Assembly (NCBI GenBank): GCA_022651005.1
Contig: JALCQD010000002.1
Location: 372,001 to 436,000 of the forward strand
Source: Bifidobacteriaceae bacterium
GTDB taxonomy: Bacteria; Actinomycetota; Actinomycetes; Actinomycetales; Bifidobacteriaceae
Direction of reading: 5' to 3'
DNA: 64,000 bases
Shown: piece by piece, positions 54,338 through 63,680 of the stretch
How the letters are laid out: each line of letters starts with the position of its first letter
How positions within the stretch are numbered: the stretch's first letter is position 1
The notes under the pieces: generated by a model
Told to the model about the DNA's origin: nothing
What the model saw: only the letters and a program-made list of their open reading frames with translations
The model's database searches: none
Program-made: the position numbers and the translations under genes

Positions 54338-56293
54338 ATGCCTCGATTGACTCTGTCGAGCACCATCAAGGAAGTCTACGCAAATCCCATCGGTCACGAT
54401 GCGTTGTCTCAGCTGCTGCGGCAGGTGGGTATAGGCGAGAAGATGCTGACGAATCCGGTTGTTGGCAATCTGCGGTTGCGAACCGTGCGGTTCCTTGCTC
54501 GTCCTGTTCTTCCCCCGGAGTTCTTCGACGCCTTGCTGACGCTTCTCAACACCGATGCCGAAGATACGTATGAGGCACCGTCGGAGTCCTCCGCCGCACA
54601 TGAGTGGTGGCAGGAAGCGGTGTTTTATCAAATCTATCCACGCTCGTTCAAAGACTCGAACGGAGATGGCATTGGAGATCTCCGCGGCATCATAGAGAAA
54701 CTCGACTATTTGCAGAAACTCGGTGTCACAGCGCTGTGGCTCTCACCGATTTATGACTCTCCCAACGACGACAACGGATACGATATTCGAGATTACCGGA
54801 AAATTCTCGCCGAATTCGGGACGATGGACGATTTCGACCTTCTGCTGCGCGAAGCGCACGCTCGCGGTATGCGACTCATCATGGATTTAGTGGTTAACCA
54901 CACTTCTGACGAGCATTCATGGTTCCGCGAGGCTCTTGCCAATCCCAGCTCGAAGTATCGTGACTACTATTTCTTCCGTCCGCTGGACCGTGAGAATCCG
55001 AGGCCTTTCAACAATTGGCTTTCCTTCTTCTCTGGATCGGCCTGGAAGTTCTTCCCGGGCAAAAGCGTCCAGGCGCTCCATCTGTTTTCCAAGAAACAGA
55101 TGGATCTCAACTGGGATAATCCGCAGGTGCGTCATGATGTCACTGCCATGGTGAATTGGTGGCTTGACAAGGGAATCGACGGCTTCCGAATGGACGTCAT
55201 CAATTACATCTCCAAGCGTGAGGGACTGCCCGACGGGGACGAGACGATTCACTCCATCATGGGGTATAGGGGAGTGGAGCACTACTTCTATGGTCCGAGG
55301 CTGAATGAGTACCTGCGCGAGCTGCACGCACACGCTTTCGCGCCGCACGGTGCATTTTCCGTGGGTGAAACGCCGGGAATCGGAGCGCGCACAGGGCAAC
55401 TTCTCGCGGCGCATTCACGCAACGAACTCGATATGATTTTCTCTTTCGACCAGCTGGAAACTCCGGGGCATACTCGTTTCGAGGATTATCGATATGATCT
55501 CAACTACTTGAAGAGATATCTCATCGACGGGCAACGAACTACTGCCGATACGCGGGATGACTACTGGCCGTCGCTGTTCTACGAGAACCACGACAACCCA
55601 CGCATGGTGTCGAAGGTGAATCCGGATCCCGCAGTGCGGGCGCCCCTCGCAAAATTGTTGGCTACCCTCCAATTGACCATGAAAGGAACCCCTTTCATTT
55701 TTCAGGGACAGGAACTCGGAGCGGTCAATCAAAAATTCAGTTCGGTTGACGATTTCCGAGACATCGAAAGCATCAATCTTTTCCACGAACTGGTCGACGG
55801 CGGAGAAAGCGAAAAGGCGGCTTTCGCGAAAGTCCTCGCGGGGTCCCGGGATCATGCGCGCGTTCCGATGGTGTGGAACACCGAGAAGAACGGCGGCTTT
55901 GCGGATTCGGAAGCTACTCCATGGATTCTGGGAGACGGCGACACCGGAGGCTGGTCGGCCGAGGAACAGACCGGCGAGTCCGATTCCGTACTGGAATATT
56001 ATCGCTCGCTCATTGCTCTGCGTAGGAAGCACACCGACTCCCTGGTATATGGGAAATTTCACGTGGTACACGAAAAAAAGAAAAATTACTTCGCGTATTA
56101 CCGCATAGCGCGTGACGAGGTTTTCTTCGTCGAGTGCAATCTGAGCGACAGAGATCTCACGGCGCCGGCCAAAACCGTTTCGTCTCTCCGCTGCGAATTC
56201 CTGATGGGAAATTATCCCGATGCAGAAAACGGGAAGGGGGAGAACCCTCTCAAGCCTTACGAGGCACGTGTCTACCGTATTCTTGAGAAGTGA
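54338..56293 (+). CDS. GH13 alpha-glucosidase (oligo-1,6-glucosidase type) with N-terminal extension
   Basis: Cytoplasmic glucosidase of 651 residues. Residues about 90-560 are the GH13 barrel with small B domain: EWWQEAVFYQIYPRSFKDSN, GYDIRDYRKI, MDLVVNHTSDEHSW. The catalytic Asp 286 is in GFRMDVINYISK, Glu 344 in VGETPG and Asp 419 in ENHDNPR. The residue after the nucleophile is Val, which in studied enzymes of this subfamily goes with alpha-1,6 (isomaltose-type) activity. The first 85 residues form a separate helical segment (LSSTIKEVYANPIGHDALSQ...) that I recall also from GH13_31 enzymes of Firmicutes, so transfer is possible. There is no signal peptide. It follows a GPH symporter. Confidence 0.93.
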   Translation: MPRLTLSSTIKEVYANPIGHDALSQLLRQVGIGEKMLTNPVVGNLRLRTVRFLARPVLPPEFFDALLTLLNTDAEDTYEAPSESSAAHEWWQEAVFYQIYPRSFKDSNGDGIGDLRGIIEKLDYLQKLGVTALWLSPIYDSPNDDNGYDIRDYRKILAEFGTMDDFDLLLREAHARGMRLIMDLVVNHTSDEHSWFREALANPSSKYRDYYFFRPLDRENPRPFNNWLSFFSGSAWKFFPGKSVQALHLFSKKQMDLNWDNPQVRHDVTAMVNWWLDKGIDGFRMDVINYISKREGLPDGDETIHSIMGYRGVEHYFYGPRLNEYLRELHAHAFAPHGAFSVGETPGIGARTGQLLAAHSRNELDMIFSFDQLETPGHTRFEDYRYDLNYLKRYLIDGQRTTADTRDDYWPSLFYENHDNPRMVSKVNPDPAVRAPLAKLLATLQLTMKGTPFIFQGQELGAVNQKFSSVDDFRDIESINLFHELVDGGESEKAAFAKVLAGSRDHARVPMVWNTEKNGGFADSEATPWILGDGDTGGWSAEEQTGESDSVLEYYRSLIALRRKHTDSLVYGKFHVVHEKKKNYFAYYRIARDEVFFVECNLSDRDLTAPAKTVSSLRCEFLMGNYPDAENGKGENPLKPYEARVYRILEK

Positions 56294-56326
56294 GAGAGCT
56301 TCACAAGAGAGAATCGGAGAGAGATC

Positions 56327-56986
56327 GTGCATGAGGTCGTATCGATCATTGTGGACGTCATACATGGCGGGCTGAAAAGGCGACGTCTGCGGAGGGACGC
56401 TGCGGAAATGGCGGCAGGCAGAGTGAGCCTCAGCAGACCGCATGGTGTCTCCACTTTCATCACTGCCGTTTTGTTCATCATGGTGATGATTGAGCTGCGC
56501 CTCGTCCTGATAGCGCCGCACGACGATGTGGCTATCGGCAGTCTTCTTCAGTCGGCACCGTTGGCGCTTCTCAGCTTTCTGTACTTTTGGTACAAGGCGA
56601 CGTGGCGCGTCACCATGGATGCTGCGTCTCCTGGTGTTCTCTCGGTGACGCGTGGCTTTCGGCACAGGCACTTTAGTATCACCCACGACGATATTGCGAG
56701 ATGGGAAATGTCAGCGCGGGGCTGGCGCCTGATGGGAGGCGACGGGACGAGGCTTCTTTTTGTGCCCAGGAGTGCCCGGTATTCTGATCACTTCGAGGAA
56801 TGGCTGCAAACAAACTGTGGAGCCGTTGGTGGCATCGCAGGTGTTGATGGATTCCATGACGCGGGTGTACATGAAGCGGAACAGGCGGCGCTGAGGCATT
56901 TTGCTCCTTCTGCTCAGCGCCCCGTTTCCACAAAAGGTACGAGATCTGTGCCTCAGAGAACAACGAGGAATCCCTTCAATTCCTGA
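56327..56986 (+). CDS. Membrane protein of unknown function
   Basis: A 219-residue protein I do not recognise. A basic amphipathic N-terminus is followed by two hydrophobic helices (about 42-62 and 70-88). Then comes a stretch that alternates like a small beta-domain (WRVTMDAASPGVLSVTRGF, ITHDDIARWEMSARGWRLMG, RLLFVPRSARYSDHFEEWL), resembling a bacterial PH-like domain, and a polar tail. The GTG at 56327 has GGAGAGA upstream and lies 33 nt after the glucosidase stop, so it may be co-transcribed with the sugar genes. The PH-like reading is only by pattern. Confidence 0.65.
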   Translation: MHEVVSIIVDVIHGGLKRRRLRRDAAEMAAGRVSLSRPHGVSTFITAVLFIMVMIELRLVLIAPHDDVAIGSLLQSAPLALLSFLYFWYKATWRVTMDAASPGVLSVTRGFRHRHFSITHDDIARWEMSARGWRLMGGDGTRLLFVPRSARYSDHFEEWLQTNCGAVGGIAGVDGFHDAGVHEAEQAALRHFAPSAQRPVSTKGTRSVPQRTTRNPFNS

Positions 56987-57133
56987 TTACAAGAGATTCT
57001 CACGTGTGTTCATGCCCCGCGTGGGATGCTTGCATTTGTCTCTTTGACGTCCTATCTTCGAAACGTTGTTAAATAAACCACAGTCCAGGCCCGCACCTTG
57101 TAACGCGGGTCCCGATAGTAAGGACAAGCTGAT

Positions 57134-59182
57134 ATGGCTGAAGTTCACCAGACGATAACCGTCACACTCAACGGGAGTTCGAAGGAGGTGGATTCAGCTC
57201 AGACCGGCGAGCAGCTTTTCGCTGACAATCGCAACGTCATCGCTGTGTCCATCAACGGCACTCCGCGCGACATCTACACTCCGCTCCACGACGGTGACAC
57301 CGTGGATCCCATCACACTTGACAGTCCCGAGGGGCTCGCCATCATGCGCCACTCCACAACGCACGTCATGGCACAAGCGGTGCAGGATCTCTTCGACGGT
57401 GTCAAACTCGGCATCGGCCCCGTGATCGACAACGGTTTCTACTATGACTTCGATGTGGCTCAGCCATTCACTCCGGACGACCTCAAGAAGATCGAAAAGC
57501 GCATGCAGCGCATCGTCAAGGACAATCAGCTCTTCCGTCGCCGCGTGGTGACTGAGGATGAGGCGCGCGCTGAAGAGAAGGATCAGCAGTACAAGCTGGA
57601 ACTCATCGGCGCCAAGGAATCCGAGATCGAAGCCGATGCCAAGACGGAAGTTTCCTCCGGGGAACTGAGCATGTACGACAACATCGATCGCGACGGAAAG
57701 ACGGTCTGGAAGGATCTGTGCCGCGGACCTCATCTTCCCTCCACCAAGTACATCGGCGCCTTCAAGCTGCAGCGCACGGCTGCTGCATACTGGCGTGGCG
57801 ACGAGAAGAACCCCATGCTTCAGCGCATCTACGGCACAGCATGGAATTCCAAAGAAGAGCTGAAGGATTACCTCGCCAAGCTCGACGAGGCCGCACGTCG
57901 CGACCATCGCAAGCTCGGTGCGGATCTCGACCTCTTCAGCTTCCCTGAGGAAATCGGACCGGGCCTCGTGGTGTTCCACCCCAAGGGCGGCACCATCATT
58001 AACGTGATGGAAGACTACTCTCGCAAGATGCACCGCCGCGGTGGCTACTCCTTCGTGCAGACCCCGCACATCACCAAGGGCGGCCTGTACGAAACCTCCG
58101 GTCACTTGAGCTGGTACAAGGACGGCATGTTCCCTCCGATGCACCTCGACGAAGAGTTCAACGCCGACGGTTCCGTGAAGAAGCCGGGCCAGGATTACTA
58201 TCTCAAGCCCATGAACTGCCCGATGCACAATCTGATCTTTGCCTCTCGTCAGCGTTCCTACCGTGAGCTTCCGTTGCGACTGTTCGAGTTCGGCACCGTG
58301 TACCGCTATGAGAAGTCAGGCGTCGTGCACGGGCTCACCCGTGTGCGCGGCTTGACTCAGGATGATTCACACATCTACTGCACACGCGAACAGATGAAGG
58401 ATGAGCTCAAGCGCATCCTCAAGTTTGTGTTGCAGCTGCTGAAGGACTTCGGCCTCGAAGACTTCTACCTGGAGTTGTCTACCAAGGACGAGCACAAGTA
58501 TGTTGGCTCCGACGAGATCTGGGAGGAAGCAACTCGCACGCTGCGCGAAGTGGGCGAGGAGTCCGGCCTCGAGCTGGTGGACGACCCGGCAGGCGCTGCC
58601 TTCTATGGTCCGAAGATTTCCGTGCAGGCACGCGACGCCATCGGCCGCACGTGGCAGATTTCCACGTTGCAGCTCGATTTCAACGAGCCGCACCTCTTCG
58701 GACTGGAGTACATCGACAAGGACGGCCAGCGCAAGGAGCCGGTGATGATTCACCGTGCACTGTTCGGTTCGGTGGAGCGCTTCTTCGCCATTCTGCTGGA
58801 GCACTACGCAGGTGCATTCCCCGCATGGCTCGCCCCGGTTCAGGTGGAGGGCATCGCGGTTGCCGACAAGTACAACGACTATCTCAAGTCCGTGTTCGAC
58901 GATCTTGCGAACAACGACATTCGTGGAGAAATCGACTACTCCGATGATCGTTTTGGCAAGAAGATCCGCAACGCCTCCAAGCAAAAGGTACCTTTCACCC
59001 TCATCGCAGGTGAGGAAGACGCCTCGAAGAACGCCGTGAGCTTCCGTTTCCGCGACGGTTCACAACTCAACGGTGTTGCTAAAGACTACGCTGTCGAGTT
59101 GATCTCCAAGGTGTGCTCCACGCATGAGCAGATCGTGTCGGATGAAGACTTCGTACGCGTGTCCGGATATCAGGCGGCGTGA
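57134..59182 (+). CDS. thrS: Threonyl-tRNA synthetase
   Basis: Charges tRNA-Thr. The 682-residue enzyme has an N-terminal TGS domain (about 1-65), an editing domain with [12 protein letters not shown], and the class II core. The zinc site that selects threonine is intact: Cys in PMNCPMHN, His in [10 protein letters not shown] and His in MIHRALFGS. The C-terminal anticodon domain begins around [12 protein letters not shown]. The leader (56987-57133) has a short CCCGC/GCGGG hairpin but no T-box sequence. Its TGA overlaps the ATG of the HIT gene. Confidence 0.97.
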   Translation: MAEVHQTITVTLNGSSKEVDSAQTGEQLFADNRNVIAVSINGTPRDIYTPLHDGDTVDPITLDSPEGLAIMRHSTTHVMAQAVQDLFDGVKLGIGPVIDNGFYYDFDVAQPFTPDDLKKIEKRMQRIVKDNQLFRRRVVTEDEARAEEKDQQYKLELIGAKESEIEADAKTEVSSGELSMYDNIDRDGKTVWKDLCRGPHLPSTKYIGAFKLQRTAAAYWRGDEKNPMLQRIYGTAWNSKEELKDYLAKLDEAARRDHRKLGADLDLFSFPEEIGPGLVVFHPKGGTIINVMEDYSRKMHRRGGYSFVQTPHITKGGLYETSGHLSWYKDGMFPPMHLDEEFNADGSVKKPGQDYYLKPMNCPMHNLIFASRQRSYRELPLRLFEFGTVYRYEKSGVVHGLTRVRGLTQDDSHIYCTREQMKDELKRILKFVLQLLKDFGLEDFYLELSTKDEHKYVGSDEIWEEATRTLREVGEESGLELVDDPAGAAFYGPKISVQARDAIGRTWQISTLQLDFNEPHLFGLEYIDKDGQRKEPVMIHRALFGSVERFFAILLEHYAGAFPAWLAPVQVEGIAVADKYNDYLKSVFDDLANNDIRGEIDYSDDRFGKKIRNASKQKVPFTLIAGEEDASKNAVSFRFRDGSQLNGVAKDYAVELISKVCSTHEQIVSDEDFVRVSGYQAA

Positions 59183-59775
59183 TGATTGCGTCTGAATCGG
59201 CTCAGTCCCTGGAATCCGCTGATAACTTTCCTCCTTCCGAGGATGGTTATCAGCGGTTGTGGACCCCGCAGCGCATGGTGTATGTGCAGGGACAGGACAA
59301 GCCAAAAACGACGAGCAAGAAGGAATGCCCCTTCTGTGCGGCGCAGGCCAAATCCGACGACGATGGCCTCATTGCGTGGCGTGGCACATATGTTTTTGCC
59401 ATCATGAACCTGTATCCGTACAACTTGGGTCATCTCATGGTGTGCCCGTATCGTCATGTGGGCATGCTCGTGGACCTGAATGACGACGAGCTGTTCGAAT
59501 TCGAGAAGGCTACGACTCTCGCCATCACCGTGATGAAGGAGACGTCACATCCGGATGGGTGGAACGTCGGCATCAATCAAGGTGAAGTTGCGGGCGCCGG
59601 GGTGGCTGGACACTTGCATCAGCATGTTGTGCCTCGGTGGGAAGGGGACGCCAACTTCATGCCGATCACAGCAGGAACGCGCACCATGCCGATTCTGCTG
59701 AGCAATCAGCGTGCAGACTATGCGGCGGCGTTCACCCGTTTGCAATCCGACTTCGGACTGCCGCTGGCGAAGTAG
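59182..59775 (+). CDS. HIT-family nucleotide hydrolase/AP4A phosphorylase-like protein
   Basis: A 197-residue histidine-triad protein. The catalytic triad is in GHLHQHVVPRWEGD, and the N-terminal CPFCAA is half of a zinc site seen in this actinobacterial group. The sequence around LMVCPYRHVGMLVDL and GWNVGINQGEVAGAG fits the Ap4A phosphorylase/hydrolase branch, which acts on diadenosine polyphosphates; substrate choice is inferred. The ATG at 59182 overlaps the thrS stop; a GTG one codon earlier is also possible. Being next to a tRNA synthetase, whose side reaction makes Ap4A, is suggestive. Confidence 0.9.
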   Translation: MIASESAQSLESADNFPPSEDGYQRLWTPQRMVYVQGQDKPKTTSKKECPFCAAQAKSDDDGLIAWRGTYVFAIMNLYPYNLGHLMVCPYRHVGMLVDLNDDELFEFEKATTLAITVMKETSHPDGWNVGINQGEVAGAGVAGHLHQHVVPRWEGDANFMPITAGTRTMPILLSNQRADYAAAFTRLQSDFGLPLAK

Positions 59776-59870
59776 TATTCTGTGACTCTCACGGACGAAC
59801 ATGCGGTTAACACGTCCGTGGGAGTCTTTAAAATGGCAAAAGTTTCAATCTAGACAATGTCAGGAGCGTC

Positions 59871-60629
59871 ATGTCAGGACATTCCAAGTGGGCCACCACT
59901 AAGCACAAGAAGGCGGCGATCGACGCCAAGCGCGGCAAGCTGTTCGCCAAGCTCATCAAGAACATCGAAATCGCAGCCCGCACAGGCGGCGGTGATCCCG
60001 ATGGCAATCCGACGTTGTACGACGCCATTTACAAGGCCAAGAAGAACTCCGTACCTGCTGACAACATCACGCGTGCTGTCAAGCGTGGTTCCGGGGAAGA
60101 GGCCGGCGGCGCTCAGTACGAGAGCATCGTCTACGAAGGCTATGCGCCTGGTGGCGTGGGTCTCATCATCGAGTGCCTCACCGATAACCGCAATCGTGCG
60201 GCTGCGGACGTGCGTTCCACTCTCACCAAGGGCAACGGCTCTCTCGCCGCAAATGGCTCTGTGAGCTTCAACTTTGAGCGCAAGGGTCAGATTGTGGTTC
60301 CCGCCGAGGGACTTGACTACGACAAGGTGTTCGAGACGGCGGCTGAGGCTGGCGCCGAGGACGTATCGGATGATGGCGACGAGTACACCGTCACCACAGC
60401 GCCGGGAGATATCGTTGACGTGCGTAAGGCTTTGCAGGACGCTGGCATCGATTATGATTCCGCTGAAACGGCATTGGTTCCGGAAAACGAAGTTGAGCTT
60501 GACGTGGACGCTGCCCGCAAGGTGAGCCGCCTCATTGACAACCTCGACGATCTCGACGATGTGCAGAACATTTACTCGAACTGGACCGCGTCGGATGACG
60601 TCATGGCACAGCTCGACGACGAAGAGTAA
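59871..60629 (+). CDS. YebC/PmpR-family protein
   Basis: A 252-residue protein of the YebC/TACO1 family: [20 protein letters not shown] at the N-terminus and [20 protein letters not shown] in the middle. Members have been described as transcriptional regulators and, more recently, as translation factors that ease ribosome stalling at proline runs; mitochondrial TACO1 is a translational activator. The ATG at 59871 has CAGGAG upstream, and TAGACA (59851-59856) is a possible -10. It is followed 21 nt later by ruvC, the usual bacterial order. Confidence 0.93.
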   Translation: MSGHSKWATTKHKKAAIDAKRGKLFAKLIKNIEIAARTGGGDPDGNPTLYDAIYKAKKNSVPADNITRAVKRGSGEEAGGAQYESIVYEGYAPGGVGLIIECLTDNRNRAAADVRSTLTKGNGSLAANGSVSFNFERKGQIVVPAEGLDYDKVFETAAEAGAEDVSDDGDEYTVTTAPGDIVDVRKALQDAGIDYDSAETALVPENEVELDVDAARKVSRLIDNLDDLDDVQNIYSNWTASDDVMAQLDDEE

Positions 60630-60650
60630 GACGAAGCCGAGTAGATCACA

Positions 60651-61232
60651 GTGATTATTCTCGGAGTTGACCCCGGACTCACACGGTGCGGGGTCGGCAT
60701 CATAGAAGCCGGCGCATCGCGTCGGCTTTCTTTTATCCATGTTGACGTGATCCGGACGGATCCGCATGAGCCGCAGGACATTCGTCTTCTCAAGCAGTGG
60801 CGTGGTCTCTCACACAAAATTGAGGAATTCTCTCCAGACGTGGTGAGCGTGGAGAAGGTTTTTGCGCAGCACAACGTCAATACGGTACTTGGAACGGCTC
60901 AGGTAGCAGGGCTTGCTCTGGTTGCCGCGGCGGAGCGCTCCATTCCAACGGCTCTGCATACGCCGTCGGAGGTCAAGCTCGCAGTGACGGGCAATGGCAC
61001 GGCGGAGAAGATTCAGGTGGAACGCATGGTGGCGAGAATTCTCGGACTCAACGTTCTTCCCAAGCCCGCCGATGCTGCCGATGCATTAGCCCAGGCAATT
61101 ACCCATGCGCTGAGGCCTTCTGGTGCGCTTCAAGGAGGAGAACGCGAGCAGCATCTCACCACTGCGCAGCGGCAATGGGCTGAGCAGGCGCAAAAGGCAA
61201 AGCTGGCGAAGGGTGCCATCCGAGGAATGTGA
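60651..61232 (+). CDS. ruvC: Holliday junction resolvase RuvC
   Basis: Endonuclease that cuts Holliday junctions held by RuvAB. In 193 residues the four acidic catalytic positions are present: Asp in [12 protein letters not shown], Glu in VVSVEKVFA, and the paired Asp in [14 protein letters not shown]. The start is GTG at 60651, where the first strand begins at once. The SOS-like box lies after ruvC, not before it, so ruvC is probably transcribed with the YebC-family gene rather than damage-induced. Confidence 0.95.
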   Translation: MIILGVDPGLTRCGVGIIEAGASRRLSFIHVDVIRTDPHEPQDIRLLKQWRGLSHKIEEFSPDVVSVEKVFAQHNVNTVLGTAQVAGLALVAAAERSIPTALHTPSEVKLAVTGNGTAEKIQVERMVARILGLNVLPKPADAADALAQAITHALRPSGALQGGEREQHLTTAQRQWAEQAQKAKLAKGAIRGM

Positions 61233-61257
61233 GCCGGTGGAACGTCTTTCACCGTTT

Positions 61258-61273
61258 TCGAACAGATGTTCTG
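61258..61273. promoter_or_regulatory. LexA-like (SOS) box upstream of ruvA
   Basis: TCGAAC-AGAT-GTTCTG matches the SOS consensus TCGAACNNNNGTTCGA at 10 of the 12 fixed positions, in the 115-nt gap between ruvC and ruvA. TTCGAA and GATAGT (18 nt apart) could be the -35 and -10 it covers. Confidence 0.65.
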
Positions 61274-61347
61274 TGCTTCCGATAGTCTGAATTCAACGGT
61301 GGTACATTGGGGTTGCCTCTGAGAGGCACTGGTCGGAAGGCTCACTC

Positions 61348-61971
61348 ATGATTGGTTCACTTCGCGGAACGGTTGACAGCGTTGATGCCGATTCCGTGCT
61401 CATCGACGTGAACGGTGTCGGCTATGAGGTGCGCATGCCTGGCAGTGATTCCGCCACTCTGAGGGCTCATCATGACGTGACAGTATTTACTTATCTTGCT
61501 GTGTCACAGGACAATATTGCACTGTATGGGTTCCTCGCGAAATCATCGAAGAATCTGTTTCTCCAGCTGCAAAAGGTGAGCGGGGTTGGTCCCAAAGCGG
61601 CCTTGTCTCTGTTGAGTGCCCTTCCTCCCGAGGCATTGCTGAAGGCAATCACAAGTCAAGACGTCACGGCTCTGACAAAGGCGCAGGGGATCGGGAAAAA
61701 AGGCGCTCAGAAAATCATTCTCGAACTCTCGGGAAAGATGGCCGCGCTCGAGTCTCAAAAGGCGGCGGGCTCCGATGGCAGCTTTGGCACGGGACTCCCT
61801 TATGCGCGTGAGGTGGTTGACGGCCTGGTGTCACTGGGATGGCAGCAACGAGATGCAGATACGGCGGTGCGCGCCATCCGGGACGATGCCGGATACGAGG
61901 GAGATATTCCCGAGGATGAAGTGCCAACGGTGTTACGTAAGGCACTGGCATATCTTGGCAAGGGTAAGTGA
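61348..61971 (+). CDS. ruvA: Holliday junction DNA helicase subunit RuvA
   Basis: Junction-binding subunit that loads RuvB. The 207-residue protein has the OB-fold N-terminus ([20 protein letters not shown]), two helix-hairpin-helix motifs ([32 protein letters not shown]) and the C-terminal RuvB-contact domain ([18 protein letters not shown]). A LexA-like box lies in front of it. Its end overlaps the 5' region of the ruvB reading frame. Confidence 0.96.
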   Translation: MIGSLRGTVDSVDADSVLIDVNGVGYEVRMPGSDSATLRAHHDVTVFTYLAVSQDNIALYGFLAKSSKNLFLQLQKVSGVGPKAALSLLSALPPEALLKAITSQDVTALTKAQGIGKKGAQKIILELSGKMAALESQKAAGSDGSFGTGLPYAREVVDGLVSLGWQQRDADTAVRAIRDDAGYEGDIPEDEVPTVLRKALAYLGKGK

Positions 61972-61994
61972 GCGTGGGTAAAAGGAGCGCGGAG

Positions 61995-63083
61995 ATGAGT
62001 GAGAATGCTATGCCTGGAATGGCTGCGCAGTTGGGTGCCAACGGTCAGAACGCCGGCGCTGATGACGAGTACCTGCGCATCGTATCGGCAGCCCCGCAGA
62101 ACGACGAGTCTGTTTCCGATGAAGAGTTGCGCCCTGAATCGTTGGATTCATTCATCGGACAGCCCCAGTTGAAGGCGCAGCTGCAGCTGTTTCTCGATGC
62201 CGCGAGAAAACGCGAAGTACCCCCGGATCACATTCTTCTGGCTGGCCCTCCGGGATTGGGCAAGACGACGCTGGCGATGATCGTGTCACATGAATTGGAA
62301 GTTCCTATTCGCATTACCTCTGGGCCTGCCATTCAGCACGCGGGAGATCTTGCCAGTATTCTCTCCTCGCTTGAGGAGGGAGAGGTTCTCTTCCTCGATG
62401 AGATTCACCGTTTGCCGCGAGCCGCAGAGGAATTGCTGTATATCGCCATGGAGGATTTTCGGGTCGACGTGGTGGTGGGCAAAGGTCCTGGCGCGTCGTC
62501 CATTCCGTTGACGCTGCCTCGGTTTACCGTTATCGGCGCCACTACTCGTGAGGGCATGTTGCCGTCCCCGTTGCGCGCACGCTTTGGCTTCACGGCACAC
62601 TTGGACTTTTATCCGCCTTCTGAACTGCAGCGATTGGTGATGCGGTCAGCACAGGTTCTCGGAGTGAATCTCGAGGAATCTGCAGCTCGGCAGCTGTCGT
62701 TGCGTTCTCGAGGCACCCCGCGCATTGCGAATAGATTATTGCGACGCGTTCGTGATTGGGCCATCGTCCACGATCTGGACACCGTAGATGTGGGAGCAGT
62801 GGAGGATGCGCTCGAGCTCTACCAGATTGACAAGGAGGGGCTTGATCGCCTCGATATCGCCGTCTTGAGAGCAGTGGTGGAGAGCTTTGGCGGCGGTCCG
62901 GTCGGACTGAACAACCTTTCGGCCATGGTGGGCGAAGAGTCTGAAACCGTGGAAACGGTGTGCGAACCGTATTTGGTACGTGAAGGGTTCCTCGTGAGGA
63001 CCCCGAAAGGCCGTGTGGCAACACAAAAAGCATGGGAGCATCTGGGTAAACTACCCCCGAAGGATGTCAACTCATTGTTCTAA
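61995..63083 (+). CDS. ruvB: Holliday junction DNA helicase subunit RuvB
   Basis: AAA+ motor that drives branch migration with RuvA. Walker A is [11 protein letters not shown] and Walker B FLDEIHRL; sensor 1 is GATTREG, and the winged-helix C-terminus includes [17 protein letters not shown] and [17 protein letters not shown] chose the ATG at 61995 (MSENAMPGM, 362 residues) because AAAGGAG lies 7 nt upstream; a GTG at 61968 would overlap ruvA. It is followed by yajC after 90 nt. Confidence 0.96.
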   Translation: MSENAMPGMAAQLGANGQNAGADDEYLRIVSAAPQNDESVSDEELRPESLDSFIGQPQLKAQLQLFLDAARKREVPPDHILLAGPPGLGKTTLAMIVSHELEVPIRITSGPAIQHAGDLASILSSLEEGEVLFLDEIHRLPRAAEELLYIAMEDFRVDVVVGKGPGASSIPLTLPRFTVIGATTREGMLPSPLRARFGFTAHLDFYPPSELQRLVMRSAQVLGVNLEESAARQLSLRSRGTPRIANRLLRRVRDWAIVHDLDTVDVGAVEDALELYQIDKEGLDRLDIAVLRAVVESFGGGPVGLNNLSAMVGEESETVETVCEPYLVREGFLVRTPKGRVATQKAWEHLGKLPPKDVNSLF

Positions 63084-63173
63084 AGTGATGGGGTTTGGAG
63101 ACCCCTCATACAGACAGCCTGAACATTCGCGCAGTCCCTGAAACCCGTTCAGAAGCGCACTTAAAGGAGCATA

Positions 63174-63665
63174 ATGGATTCGACCTCGTTGATGATGATT
63201 GTCATTGTCGTTGTGATGATTGGCTTTATGTGGTGGCAGAGCCGTAAGCAGAAGCAGCGTCAGCAGCAGACGACCGACTGGAGGACCTCTCTGGCTCCGG
63301 GCGAGGAAGTCGCCACAGTTTCCGGTCTTTTGGGCAAAGTGAAGGAAGTCGACGTCGAACACGATCAGATTGTGATCGATTCCGAAGGCAGCCTGTCACG
63401 CTGGCGCATTCAGGCCATTACAAAGCCGCCCGTTGTCCCCGCATATGTGAGCGATGATGAGGTCGATGAGAAGGGCAATCCGCTTCCCAAGGCAGAGGGC
63501 GATGCCGAGACTTCTGATGCTTCGGCCGAAGAGCCGACCGATACATCCGTTCCCTCTGAGAATGAGGAACTGTCCGATCCAGCCGACGAGGCAAAAGAAG
63601 AGGCAAAGACCGCCACGCCGACGGACTCTGATGCTTCCAACGGCCCCATCGAATCCGAGAAGTGA
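63174..63665 (+). CDS. yajC: Protein-export accessory subunit YajC
   Basis: Single-pass membrane partner of SecDF. In 163 residues: one helix (about 5-23), the basic stretch SRKQKQRQQQ, then the conserved soluble domain (SLAPGEEVATVSGLLGKVKE). After about residue 90 there is a long acidic, low-complexity tail (EGDAETSDASAEEPTD...) that is longer than in most family members. The ATG at 63174 has AAAGGAG upstream. secD/secF are not in the window; apt follows. Confidence 0.93.
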   Translation: MDSTSLMMIVIVVVMIGFMWWQSRKQKQRQQQTTDWRTSLAPGEEVATVSGLLGKVKEVDVEHDQIVIDSEGSLSRWRIQAITKPPVVPAYVSDDEVDEKGNPLPKAEGDAETSDASAEEPTDTSVPSENEELSDPADEAKEEAKTATPTDSDASNGPIESEK

Positions 63666-63680
63666 GAGTAAGCCCCCACA

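Noticed and set aside
53033-54631. A 532-codon open frame antisense to the GPH symporter
   Set aside because: A shadow of the symporter coding strand; the product has no domain, and its His/Gln/Arg-rich composition is typical of antisense reading.
55415-56686. A 423-codon frame antisense to the glucosidase and the following membrane gene
   Set aside because: It crosses two plus-strand genes with clear starts and, for the glucosidase, certain identity; no recognisable sequence.
56987-57133. T-box leader for thrS
   Set aside because: No conserved T-box AGGGTGGNACCGCG-type sequence and no terminator/antiterminator pair; only a short CCCGC/GCGGG hairpin.
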